From positions 1 to 31,449 of the IMG/VR virus record IMGVR_UViG_3300046804_000116: a stretch of 31,449 bases of DNA; one strand, 5' to 3'. The position numbers were made by a program, and so were the translations under genes. The notes beneath the pieces were generated by a model. The model was given only the letters and a program-made list of their open reading frames with translations, had not been told where the DNA came from and did no database searches. Below are positions 15,661 to 23,177 of the stretch, in pieces; within the stretch, counting starts at the first letter, position 1, and each line of letters starts with the position of its first letter. Source of the stretch: a virus.

Positions 15661-16236
15661 ATGTTTAAAGATAAAGCACAATCTACAGACACCGTTGCCG
15701 CAGGCTTGGTCGCTGCTACCCAAACCGCTTCTGGCGCTAAAGGTGGTGGTGTATTCCATTTCCAATGTGTTGATAAAGACGGCAACATCAAGTGGGAAGA
15801 GACCACCCACAACCTCGTGGTGAACGAAGGGTTGCAGGACATGAACACCCAATATTTCAAAGGCAGTGCGTACACTGGCGCTTTTTACTTGGGGTTGATT
15901 ACTGGCCCCGGTTCAGGCACTAGCTACGCCGCCACCGACACTTTGGCTTCACACGCTGGTTGGACTGAGTTCACCAACTATTCTGGCGCACGTAAATCTG
16001 TAACTTTTGGTTCAGCCTCTTCCGCTGACCCATCGGTGATTGCCACCGCATCTGCCGTGTCTTTCACGATTAGCAGCTCTGGCGGCACTGTGGCTGGTGC
16101 GTTCTTGTGCACCGTGTCTAGCGGCACTTCTGGTGTGTTGTTCTCTGAAGCCGACTTCCAATCGCCGGGCGACCGCGTGGTTGTGTCTGGCGATACATTG
16201 AACGTGACATACACCTTCAGCCTCGACGCAGCTTAA
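15661..16236 (+). CDS. Beta-rich structural protein
   Basis: A 191-residue protein with GGGVFHFQCVDKDGNIKWEE, THNLVVNEGLQDMNTQYF, AFYLGLITGPGSGTSYAATD and a C-terminal strand set (VVVSGDTLNVTYTFSLDAA). I recall this NxVxNEGL pattern from tail-region proteins of many phages, often annotated only as structural. TAAGGAG of the previous gene gives the ribosome-binding site. A minor tail or fibre-base role is likely. Confidence 0.6.
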   Translation: MFKDKAQSTDTVAAGLVAATQTASGAKGGGVFHFQCVDKDGNIKWEETTHNLVVNEGLQDMNTQYFKGSAYTGAFYLGLITGPGSGTSYAATDTLASHAGWTEFTNYSGARKSVTFGSASSADPSVIATASAVSFTISSSGGTVAGAFLCTVSSGTSGVLFSEADFQSPGDRVVVSGDTLNVTYTFSLDAA

Positions 16237-16254
16237 TACACAGGGAGACCCCCT

Positions 16255-17175
16255 GTGCTTGGGTTTACCCCGCTTGCAACTGTACCGCTGGCTACATCCA
16301 GCGCGGGGGCAACTTACCTTGGTGAAATTGAAGAAGCGGCAGCCGCAAGCCAAACTGTTGTGGCGGTGGCAAATTTCACCACCAGCATCACGGAATCTTC
16401 AGTTGGCGCAGACAGTGTTGCAGTAGCGGCGTCAAATTTCTTCGCTGCTATTAGCGAGTCTGTCACTATCTCTGAGTCCATAGCAGCCCTCGTAGTTATT
16501 AACTGCGCAGTGCAGGAAGCTATTACAGGGTCGGATGTATTTTCCGCGCTGGTTGATTTTGCTGTGGCTATTGACGAATCGGCCACTGTATCTGAGCAAG
16601 TTGCGGCTGTAGCCACTTTTGTTGGCGCAATTTCCGAATCGGCTACCGGGGCTGACGTAGTAACTGGAAGTCTTGAATACAACGCCTCTATAGCTGAAAC
16701 AGCCACAGGCCAAGACACCGTATCGACTTTTGTTGAGTTCATAGCCTCGGTCCTTGAAACGGTTGTTAGTTCTGATTCTGTCAGTGCAAGGGCCGTTGTA
16801 GCGGGGGTAATTGCCGAGGCGGCCACAGGGTCCGACAGCACAAGTGTTGCGGCTTCTACATTCAATGCGGCGGTGGCGGAGACGGTTAACGCAGTCGATC
16901 AGTTCTTGGCAGCAGCAGTGTTTCTTGCTACCATTACAGATAGCGCTGTAGGTGTTGACACAATCGTTGCGCGATTCCTTTGGGAGCTGATTGATGACTC
17001 ACAAAACGCAGACTGGGCGACTATTGGTGATGCGCAAACCCCAAGTTGGGCAACGTTGAATACAGCGCAAACCCCAAGTTGGGCGACAATTAACGATGCG
17101 CAGACCCCCGGCTGGGGGATTGTTGACGACGCTCAAGGTGGCACGTGGGATGTCATTGGGACAGACAACGCTTAA
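16255..17175 (+). CDS. Repeat protein: ten 20-residue and five 11-residue repeats
   Basis: A 306-residue protein from GTG 16255 (GGGAG seven bases upstream). Residues about 41-243 form ten repeats of 20 residues, consensus FxAxIxESATGxDxVxAxVx, with the aromatic/hydrophobic first position at 41, 62, 82, 102, 122, 142, 162, 182, 203 and 223. Residues 250-306 form five 11-residue repeats of the type WATINDAQTPS, with Trp at 254, 265, 276, 287 and 298. No membrane segment or enzyme motif. Strict periodicity suggests an elongated stalk or spacer. Its place before the collagen-like fibres points to an adsorption or fibre-attachment role; I cannot name a family. Confidence 0.7.
   Translation: MLGFTPLATVPLATSSAGATYLGEIEEAAAASQTVVAVANFTTSITESSVGADSVAVAASNFFAAISESVTISESIAALVVINCAVQEAITGSDVFSALVDFAVAIDESATVSEQVAAVATFVGAISESATGADVVTGSLEYNASIAETATGQDTVSTFVEFIASVLETVVSSDSVSARAVVAGVIAEAATGSDSTSVAASTFNAAVAETVNAVDQFLAAAVFLATITDSAVGVDTIVARFLWELIDDSQNADWATIGDAQTPSWATLNTAQTPSWATINDAQTPGWGIVDDAQGGTWDVIGTDNA
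16375..16983 (+). repeat. 60-bp-period coding repeats (ten units)
   Basis: Encodes the ten 20-residue repeats. The DNA is diverged between units; the period is visible mainly at protein level (examples: AISESATGADVV, SIAETATGQDTV, VIAEAATGSDST). Two junctions are one residue longer, the rest keep exact 20-residue spacing. Confidence 0.75.
17002..17172 (+). repeat. 33-bp coding repeats (five units)
   Basis: Five units with Trp every 11 residues. Units 2 and 3 share the exact stretch GCGCAAACCCCAAGTTGGGC (from 17034 and 17067), so this part is a recent or slippage-prone tandem array, in contrast to the diverged 60-bp repeats before it. Confidence 0.85.
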
Positions 17176-17184
17176 AGGCATGGC

Positions 17185-20100
17185 ATGGCAATCGTTCTAA
17201 AAGACAGAGTTAAAGAAACCACAGCTACAACCGGCACAGCTGATTTTGTGCTTGGCGGTGCGCCATCGGGGTATCAAACCTTCTCCGTCATCGGCGCAAA
17301 CAATTTCACCTACTACTGCTGTTTTGACCAAACTACCGGTGCTTGGGAAGTTGGTTATGGGCAGTACACCACCACGGCTGGCGGTACGCTGGTGCGCACT
17401 ACAGTGCTGTCAAACAGTGCGGCCACTACAAGCAAGATTTCTTTTGGCGCTGGCGACAAAGAAGTATTTCTTACCTACCCCGCTGAAAAAGCCATCTACG
17501 AAGAAATAGCTGGCAACGTTTTGATCGACGGCGGCCCAATCACCGTGATTGGCAACGGTGTTACTGGGTACACAACCTTCACGGCAGCGCTTGGCGAGAT
17601 GTACGCCGACGTTAATTCGTTTGCGCAGTTCTACGCCCAAAACTTGAATGACGGCTCCGAAGCATCAGCCGACTTTGTTGCGTATAACGACCTTGGTGAC
17701 GGGGTAAATAACTTTGTTGACGTTGGTATCAACAGCTCGAACTACAGCTCGGCCACATATCCCATCTTTACTCCCAACTCTGCCTATGCGTTCAACGACG
17801 GCGGCGAGATGTTTGTCGGTAGTGCCACAGACGACTTGGTATTGTTCGCTGGTGGTGTTGACCCAACTGATGAAGCCGTACGCATCGACAAGACAACTAA
17901 GGCTGTAACCACGGCATCTGATGTAAACGCTGGCGGTAACGTGAACGCTACTGGCGGTACTTTTACTGCGGCTGTTACTTCTACCTCGCCCTCTGTCACA
18001 TCCCCAGCAAACAACGAATTTGTGACCAAGGCGTATGTTGACAACGTTGCCACAACCGGTATTCACATCCACACCCCCGTTGCGGCTGAAACAAGCGCGG
18101 CTTTGTCTGCTGTCTACACCCAAGGTGGCACGACTTTCAACATTACGCAAATCACCGGTGGCAACACTGTTGTAACGTCTACAACCCACGGGCTGTCCGT
18201 GGATAACCAGATTTGGTTGACCACAACTGCGGGTAATGGTTTGTCGATCAACACACCATACTTTGTTTACGCCACCCCAACGACAACCTCGTTGCAGCTC
18301 ACTGCTTCGTGGAACGGGCCGTTGCTTACTGGCCTGACCAATGCGTCTGGTCTGTCTTATGCCACTCGTGCCAACTCTGGTGTGGGCGCATACCTTGAGT
18401 CTTCTGCAAATGCAACACTGCCTGTTGCTGGCGTAACTACCGGCGATCGTGTGTTGGTGTACAACCAATCCACATCGTATTGGAACGGTGTCTACACAGT
18501 CACATCGCTGGGTTCTGGCGCATCTAAGTGGAAGCTGACCCGTGCAACTGACGCCAACTACTACAGCCCTTCTGACACAAGTGGGTTGAGTGAAGGCGAC
18601 TACTTCTTTGTTCAGTCGAACTCAGAGTCGTATGTGTTGACGACGCCCGGCATCATCATTATTGGGTACACCGGCATCACCTACACATTGTTCTCATCTG
18701 TGCCGACATATATCGGTGGCACGAACATTGATGTCACTGGACAAACCATTTCGCTGACCGGTACGGTTGCCGCCACTAACGGTGGCACAGGCACAAATAC
18801 AGTCACAACAGGCGACCTGCTCTATGGCTCTGGCACAAACACTTGGGCCAAGCTGGGTATTGGTTCTGCTTATCGTTCTTTGGTTGTCAACGCTGGCGGC
18901 ACAAACGTCGAATGGAACGCTGTCGCTCTGAACCAATCAGGCGCTGTTTCCGGTGCTTTGCCAGCTACCAACGGTGGTACTGGGATTACAGCCTACAACG
19001 TAGGCGAGATGGTCTACGCGAACACGACTACCACGCTTGATGTGGTAACTCGCAACACCACAACGACCAAGAAGTTCTTGAGCCAAACTGGTACAGGTAC
19101 ATCTGCGCAAGCGCCCGTGTGGGACCAACCCGCTGCATCTGACATCACCGGTCTAGCACCATCGGCCACAACAGATACGACCAATGCAAGCAACATCACT
19201 TCAGGCACTTTACCGACGGGTCGGCTTACTGGCTCTTACACAGGAATTACTGGCGTCGGCACTCTTACTGCTGGCACTTGGAACGCTAGCACTATTGCTG
19301 CTAACCGTGGTGGCACTGGCCTTGCCTCTTACGCTGTGGGGGATTTGCTTTACGCAGATACGACAACCACACTCGCTGCGCTAGCCGATGTTGCAGTAGG
19401 TAACGCACTCATCTCGGGCGGTGTCGCCGCTAACCCATCATGGGGCAAGATTGGCTTGGCCACTCATGTATCCGGCACTTTGCCCGTGGCAAACGGCGGC
19501 ACCGGCGTAACTTCGTCCACTGGTTCAGGTTCTGTGGTGCTGTCCAGCAGCCCTACGCTTGTCACACCTAATTTGGGTACACCTTCGGCTGCTACGCTAA
19601 CAAACGCTACTGGACTCCCACTGTCCACCGGCGTGACAGGTAATCTGCCCGTAACTAACTTGAATAGTGGAACCAACGCTTCATCAGGCACATTTTGGCG
19701 CGGTGACGGTACATGGGCAACAGCTACAAATACTGCGGGGTCTTACACTCGGACAGCGTTTACTGCTACCGGCGGCCAAACAACTTTTGTTGCAGCATAC
19801 ACAGTTGGGTATGTAGAGGTGTTCTTGAACGGCGTGCTGTTGAACGCCAGCGACTACACCGCAAGCAACGGCTCGTCTGTTGTATTGGCTACGGGCGCTA
19901 CCAGTGGCGATATTGTTGAACTGATTGCATACGCCACTGGCACACTGATTCAGTTACCAATTAACTTGGCTAGTCAGGTGACAGGCACGCTGCCCGTTGC
20001 AAACGGTGGTACAGGCACGACAACATCTACAGGTACGGGTTCGGTTGTTTTGTCTAGCAGCCCAACACTGACCACGCCAAACTTGGGTACGCCATCAGCA

Positions 20101-20739
20101 GCGACACTCACAAACGCTACCGGCCTACCACTCAGCACAGGCGTTACAGGCAACTTGCCTGTTACCAATTTGAACAGTGGTACTGGCGCATCTACATCAA
20201 CTTTCTGGCGCGGCGACGGTACATGGGCCGCTGGTGTTTCAGGCCCCACCGGACCAACAGGTCCTACCGGTCCCACTGGCGCTCCGGGTCCTACAGGTCC
20301 TGTTGGCCCTACCGGACCTACCGGCCTTACTGGAAGCCCCGGACCAACTGGCCCAACTGGCCCAACTGGCCCAACTGGTGCCCCGGGACCGAACGTTGTT
20401 ACGACTACAACAGGTAGTGCACCCTATTACATGGCTCGCGCATGGGTTAACTTTAACGGCTCGGGTACAGTGTCCATATACTCAAGCGTTAACGTGTCTT
20501 CAATCACTGACAACGGTGTTGGTGATTACACGGTGAACTTCAGTACTGCGATGGCAGATACAAACTATGCCTGTTTAGTTTCGCAATCAAGGGATGCGGG
20601 CGCTAACCCACCAACTCCAGTATCAACTCAAAACATTGCCGGTACGTCAACAAAGACAACCAGCGCGGTTCGTGTAGGTACGGGTGGTAACACCGGTGCG
20701 TATGACCCAACTCAAGTTTCTGTGGCCATATTCCGATAA
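17185..20739 (+). CDS. Large tail fibre with collagen-like stalk
   Basis: A 1184-residue fibre. Order seen: an N-terminal domain with [16 protein letters not shown] and [13 protein letters not shown] (about residues 70-110), as in many fibre bases; a middle region with [16 protein letters not shown]; several NGGTG-type stalk repeats (about 530-760); two nearly equal 83-residue cassettes (763-845, 933-1015) around a further beta domain with [19 protein letters not shown]; 17 collagen-like Gly-X-Y triplets (1020-1070); and a tip domain (1071-1184) with [12 protein letters not shown] and [12 protein letters not shown]. Two small genes follow, then a homologous shorter fibre. Likely receptor-binding, but the receptor is unknown. 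Confidence 0.88.
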   Translation: MAIVLKDRVKETTATTGTADFVLGGAPSGYQTFSVIGANNFTYYCCFDQTTGAWEVGYGQYTTTAGGTLVRTTVLSNSAATTSKISFGAGDKEVFLTYPAEKAIYEEIAGNVLIDGGPITVIGNGVTGYTTFTAALGEMYADVNSFAQFYAQNLNDGSEASADFVAYNDLGDGVNNFVDVGINSSNYSSATYPIFTPNSAYAFNDGGEMFVGSATDDLVLFAGGVDPTDEAVRIDKTTKAVTTASDVNAGGNVNATGGTFTAAVTSTSPSVTSPANNEFVTKAYVDNVATTGIHIHTPVAAETSAALSAVYTQGGTTFNITQITGGNTVVTSTTHGLSVDNQIWLTTTAGNGLSINTPYFVYATPTTTSLQLTASWNGPLLTGLTNASGLSYATRANSGVGAYLESSANATLPVAGVTTGDRVLVYNQSTSYWNGVYTVTSLGSGASKWKLTRATDANYYSPSDTSGLSEGDYFFVQSNSESYVLTTPGIIIIGYTGITYTLFSSVPTYIGGTNIDVTGQTISLTGTVAATNGGTGTNTVTTGDLLYGSGTNTWAKLGIGSAYRSLVVNAGGTNVEWNAVALNQSGAVSGALPATNGGTGITAYNVGEMVYANTTTTLDVVTRNTTTTKKFLSQTGTGTSAQAPVWDQPAASDITGLAPSATTDTTNASNITSGTLPTGRLTGSYTGITGVGTLTAGTWNASTIAANRGGTGLASYAVGDLLYADTTTTLAALADVAVGNALISGGVAANPSWGKIGLATHVSGTLPVANGGTGVTSSTGSGSVVLSSSPTLVTPNLGTPSAATLTNATGLPLSTGVTGNLPVTNLNSGTNASSGTFWRGDGTWATATNTAGSYTRTAFTATGGQTTFVAAYTVGYVEVFLNGVLLNASDYTASNGSSVVLATGATSGDIVELIAYATGTLIQLPINLASQVTGTLPVANGGTGTTTSTGTGSVVLSSSPTLTTPNLGTPSAATLTNATGLPLSTGVTGNLPVTNLNSGTGASTSTFWRGDGTWAAGVSGPTGPTGPTGPTGAPGPTGPVGPTGPTGLTGSPGPTGPTGPTGPTGAPGPNVVTTTTGSAPYYMARAWVNFNGSGTVSIYSSVNVSSITDNGVGDYTVNFSTAMADTNYACLVSQSRDAGANPPTPVSTQNIAGTSTKTTSAVRVGTGGNTGAYDPTQVSVAIFR
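19471..19719 (+). repeat. Fibre cassette, copy A
   Basis: Encodes 83 residues from [12 protein letters not shown] to FWRGDGTWA. About 75 of 83 residues equal those of copy B, but about two-thirds of the shared residues use different synonymous codons. Confidence 0.85.
19981..20229 (+). repeat. Fibre cassette, copy B
   Basis: Same length and nearly same protein sequence as copy A, from [12 protein letters not shown] to FWRGDGTWA, immediately ahead of the collagen-like stalk. The DNA is heavily diverged at third codon positions. Confidence 0.85.
20242..20394 (+). repeat. Collagen-like Gly-X-Y repeats, stalk 1 (17 triplets)
   Basis: Seventeen uninterrupted Gly-X-Y triplets, mostly Gly-Pro-Thr. 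Thr fills the Y position 12 times; Pro fills it three times (GAP, GSP, GAP). Such repeats form a triple helix in trimeric phage fibres. Confidence 0.95.
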
Positions 20740-20750
20740 CCGAGGCAGCA

Positions 20751-21017
20751 ATGACAAAACGAATCATATATAGAACAGAAGAAGGCGGGGTTGCGGTCAT
20801 CGTCCCCCTGCTGGATTGCGGGTTAAGCGTTGAAGAGATTGCTAAAAAAGATGTCCCACAAGGTTTGCCATACGCTATTGTTGATACGGAATCTGTACCT
20901 TCGGATAGAACTTTTCGTGCGGCTTGGGAAGTTGACCCCTCAGAATTAAACGACGGTGTTGGATTGGGGCCCGACGCTTGGTTCGCTCAACAGTTTGGCA
21001 GAGGTGGCGCAAGATGA
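20751..21017 (+). CDS. Fibre-associated small protein, type 1, copy 1
   Basis: An 88-residue protein: RIIYRTEEGGVAVIVPLLDC, LSVEEIAKKDVPQGLPYAIV, then FRAAWEVDPSELNDGVG. It is homologous to the 97-residue protein at 22097, which also follows a collagen-like fibre. Small conserved genes directly behind fibre genes are often fibre-assembly chaperones or fibre-capping proteins; that is inference, no motif proves it. It ends in an ATGA overlap with the next gene. Confidence 0.7.
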   Translation: MTKRIIYRTEEGGVAVIVPLLDCGLSVEEIAKKDVPQGLPYAIVDTESVPSDRTFRAAWEVDPSELNDGVGLGPDAWFAQQFGRGGAR

Positions 21018-21247
21018 TTTCTGTAAATATTCAAAAAGCAAAGGAAATTGCGCATATCATTCGCCGCGATAAGCGTGAAGAAGAGTTCGCGCCTTTGGAC
21101 AAAGTTATTATGAAGCAAATACCCGGCACAGATGTTGGTGCGGTTGAATCCCAACGGCAAGCCATCCGTGATAAGTATGCGGCCATGCAGATTGAGATTG
21201 ATGCTGCGCAAGACCCACAAGAGCTTAAAAACATTTTGGGGGTGTGA
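21014..21247 (+). CDS. Fibre-associated small protein, type 2, copy 1
   Basis: A 77-residue helical protein: MISVNIQKAKEIAHIIRRDK, FAPLDKVIMKQIPGTDVG, AVESQRQAIRDKYAAMQIEI. It is homologous to the 79-residue protein at 22387. The ATG at 21014 was chosen because it overlaps the previous stop as in copy 2; an in-frame ATG 36 bases upstream would overlap more. A tail-fibre assembly chaperone role is likely by position and by the helical, charged make-up. Confidence 0.7.
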   Translation: MISVNIQKAKEIAHIIRRDKREEEFAPLDKVIMKQIPGTDVGAVESQRQAIRDKYAAMQIEIDAAQDPQELKNILGV

Positions 21248-21250
21248 TCT

Positions 21251-22093
21251 ATGACCATATCACGCAATCTAGCAAACACAGGACAGGTTGTTAACACTAG
21301 CGGTCAGGTGAGTCTTACTACTGGTGTTTCAGGCACTCTACCCGTCGCAAACGGCGGTACGGGTGTGACTACTTCCACAGGTTCTGGCGATAATGTTTTA
21401 TCTGTAAGCCCCGTACTTACAACCCCCAATTTGGGCACGCCGTCCGCTGTTAATTTGACAAACGCTACCAGCGTACCACTCAATCAGGGCACCGGTAACT
21501 TGGCTGTGGCAAGGTTCAATGGCGGCACAGGCGCATCCATATCTACATTCTGGCGTGGTGATGGTACGTGGGCTGCGGGCGTTTCTGGCCCTACTGGCCC
21601 TACTGGCCCTACTGGCGCTACTGGACCTACTGGCGGCCCCGGACCAACTGGCGCCCCCGGACCTACTGGACCTACTGGACCTACAGGCTCACCCGGTGGT
21701 ACTGGCCCTACCGGACCTACTGGCCCACCGGGACCAAACATTCTTTCAACCAGCGGTTCTGCTCCTTACTGGGCAGCGCGTGTATGGGTGTCGTTCAACG
21801 GAACCGGCTCAATTTACAACAGTTCAGGTCTGTCAAGTGTGACCGTAAACGGTACGGGCGACTACACCATGAACTTTTCTACGGCGATGGCAGACGCTTT
21901 TTACAGTTGCCACGCAAGTGCAAGCTATGCGTCTTCACAAAGTAGTCGGCAGACATGTGTGAATATGTGCACAGTCGCAGGGCGTTCATCGTTGCAAGCC
22001 CCGACAACTACCACACTGCGTTGGACTACATCGGCGGTTGAATCTGGTACGAACTACACCGCTGTTTACAACTTCTTTACCTTGTTCCGGTGA
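21251..22093 (+). CDS. Short collagen-like tail fibre (paralogue of the larger fibre)
   Basis: A 280-residue fibre that matches only the end of the large fibre: a short N-terminus, one cassette (27-108) from [12 protein letters not shown] to FWRGDGTWA, 17 collagen triplets (113-163) and a tip domain (164-280). The tip begins like that of the large fibre ([32 protein letters not shown]) and then diverges ([20 protein letters not shown]), with four Cys. It lacks the attachment-type N-terminus of the large fibre. It may bind a second receptor or join the first fibre as a mixed trimer. Confidence 0.85.
   Translation: MTISRNLANTGQVVNTSGQVSLTTGVSGTLPVANGGTGVTTSTGSGDNVLSVSPVLTTPNLGTPSAVNLTNATSVPLNQGTGNLAVARFNGGTGASISTFWRGDGTWAAGVSGPTGPTGPTGATGPTGGPGPTGAPGPTGPTGPTGSPGGTGPTGPTGPPGPNILSTSGSAPYWAARVWVSFNGTGSIYNSSGLSSVTVNGTGDYTMNFSTAMADAFYSCHASASYASSQSSRQTCVNMCTVAGRSSLQAPTTTTLRWTTSAVESGTNYTAVYNFFTLFR
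21329..21574 (+). repeat. Fibre cassette, copy C
   Basis: 82 residues aligned with copies A and B, more diverged in the second half ([20 protein letters not shown] in place of [20 protein letters not shown]). Confidence 0.75.
21587..21739 (+). repeat. Collagen-like Gly-X-Y repeats, stalk 2 (17 triplets)
   Basis: Seventeen triplets, the same number as stalk 1. Thr is in the Y position 12 times, Pro four times (GGP, GAP, GSP, GPP). Third-position codon choice varies, so the DNA is not a simple perfect repeat. Confidence 0.95.
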
Positions 22094-22096
22094 TAT

Positions 22097-22390
22097 ATGC
22101 AAAACACGAGAATCATTTATCAAGGGGGAAACGGGTTGGTTATGCTGGCTCCAGCCCCCGCCTCGGGACTGACAGTTGAGCAAATTGCGCTCAAAGATGT
22201 GCCACCCGGCGTGCCTTACAAGGTTGTTGATGTGAGCGATTTACCATCTTCTGTACAGTTTATATCGGCGTGGGAGATTGACCCTGCGTTGTTGAATGAT
22301 GGCGTGGGTGCCGACTATGGTGTTGGGTCTACCAATGCCGTGATTGGCTGGAACCTTGATGGCACACCTGTTTTGAGGGACGACTCATGA
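22097..22390 (+). CDS. Fibre-associated small protein, type 1, copy 2
   Basis: A 97-residue homologue of the 20751 protein: TRIIYQGGNGLVMLAPAPAS, LTVEQIALKDVPPGVPYKVV, AWEIDPALLNDGVG. The C-terminus is longer and different (IGWNLDGTPVLRDDS). Directly follows the short collagen fibre and ends in ATGA with the next gene, the same arrangement as in copy 1. Confidence 0.7.
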   Translation: MQNTRIIYQGGNGLVMLAPAPASGLTVEQIALKDVPPGVPYKVVDVSDLPSSVQFISAWEIDPALLNDGVGADYGVGSTNAVIGWNLDGTPVLRDDS

Positions 22391-22626
22391 TTACAGTTAA
22401 CATGGATAAAGCAAAACAAATCGCGCACACTTACCGCCGCGAAGCTAGATCATGGGAGTTCAAGCCGCTGGATGCAATGATTGCAAGCCAAATTCCCGGC
22501 GTAGATGTTGTGGCTGTTGAAGCACAGCGTCAGGCTATTCGTGATAAGTACGCCGCCATGCAGCAGCAGATTGACGCCGCTACTGCCGTGTCAGAGTTAG
22601 AAACTTTACCAATCTACCAACCATGA
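22387..22626 (+). CDS. Fibre-associated small protein, type 2, copy 2
   Basis: A 79-residue homologue of the 21014 protein: MITVNMDKAKQIAHTYRREA, FKPLDAMIASQIPGVDVV, AVEAQRQAIRDKYAAMQQQI. The last ten residues differ. It overlaps both neighbours in ATGA. Presumed to act on the short fibre as its paralogue acts on the large one. Confidence 0.7.
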   Translation: MITVNMDKAKQIAHTYRREARSWEFKPLDAMIASQIPGVDVVAVEAQRQAIRDKYAAMQQQIDAATAVSELETLPIYQP

Positions 22627-23168
22627 GTCATTTACCAATCTGGTTTTTAGGCTCTGTGCCGTCTCACCTGTGCGATCAAATCACGCAGGAGCTTTCGGCT
22701 ATCCCGCCACGGGACGCCGCTATGGGGGTTAACGGGGAACAAATCTCTCATGGCCACCGCAATACTGAAGTTCGGTTTGCCCGTGACGACTATTGGTTTG
22801 GTGAAACTATGGAAAACTTTGCTCACGAGTCAAACCACATCTGCAAGTGGGACTACGATATAAAAGGGCGAGAGGCCATCCAGTTCGCCAAATACGGTCC
22901 AGAACAGCATTACAACTGGCACGTGGACAACTTTCCGTTGTGCGGTAGGGACACGGATCGTAAGGTCACCGTTGTGTGCCTTCTCAACGACCCCGCAGAA
23001 TTCACCGGTGGTGACTTCCAAATTCGGCTGTACTCAGAATACACCGCACCTTTAGTCAAAGGCAGCATGATTGCCTTCCCTTCTATCCTTGAACACCGCG
23101 TCGTTCCGGTGTTGTCAGGCACGCGCTACTCAGCGACAATGTGGTTTAACGGGCCACGCTTCAGATAA
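22623..23168 (+). CDS. 2-oxoglutarate/Fe(II)-dependent oxygenase (prolyl-hydroxylase-type fold)
   Basis: A 181-residue protein with the full active-site set of the 2OG-Fe(II) family: YNWHVD (His100, Asp102) and LEHRV (His158) to bind iron, and Arg168 (SGTRYSATMW) for 2-oxoglutarate. The segment order (EQHYNWHVDNF, RKVTVVCLLND, FTGGDFQI, KGSMIAFPSILEHRVVPV) is that of the PKHD/P4Hc subfamily, which includes prolyl hydroxylases. No transit signal is seen. It overlaps the fibre-partner gene (ATGA) and sits behind two collagen-like fibres, so a proline in those stalks is an attractive substrate; DNA or host protein substrates are not excluded. Confidence 0.88.
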   Translation: MSHLPIWFLGSVPSHLCDQITQELSAIPPRDAAMGVNGEQISHGHRNTEVRFARDDYWFGETMENFAHESNHICKWDYDIKGREAIQFAKYGPEQHYNWHVDNFPLCGRDTDRKVTVVCLLNDPAEFTGGDFQIRLYSEYTAPLVKGSMIAFPSILEHRVVPVLSGTRYSATMWFNGPRFR

Positions 23169-23177
23169 GGACACGAT

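Noticed and set aside
17665-18468. 267-codon minus-strand frame
   Set aside because: Mirror of the large fibre gene, low-complexity Arg/Ser/Cys reading, no start signal.
20242-20394. Repeated short units resembling a CRISPR or minisatellite
   Set aside because: The units are 9-base Gly-X-Y codons in frame, with no separate spacers; they are a collagen-like coding repeat.
20400-22090. Diversity-generating retroelement acting on the fibre tips
   Set aside because: The two tips diverge, but I see no reverse transcriptase, no template repeat and no adenine-directed pattern. Ordinary duplication and divergence explains the data.
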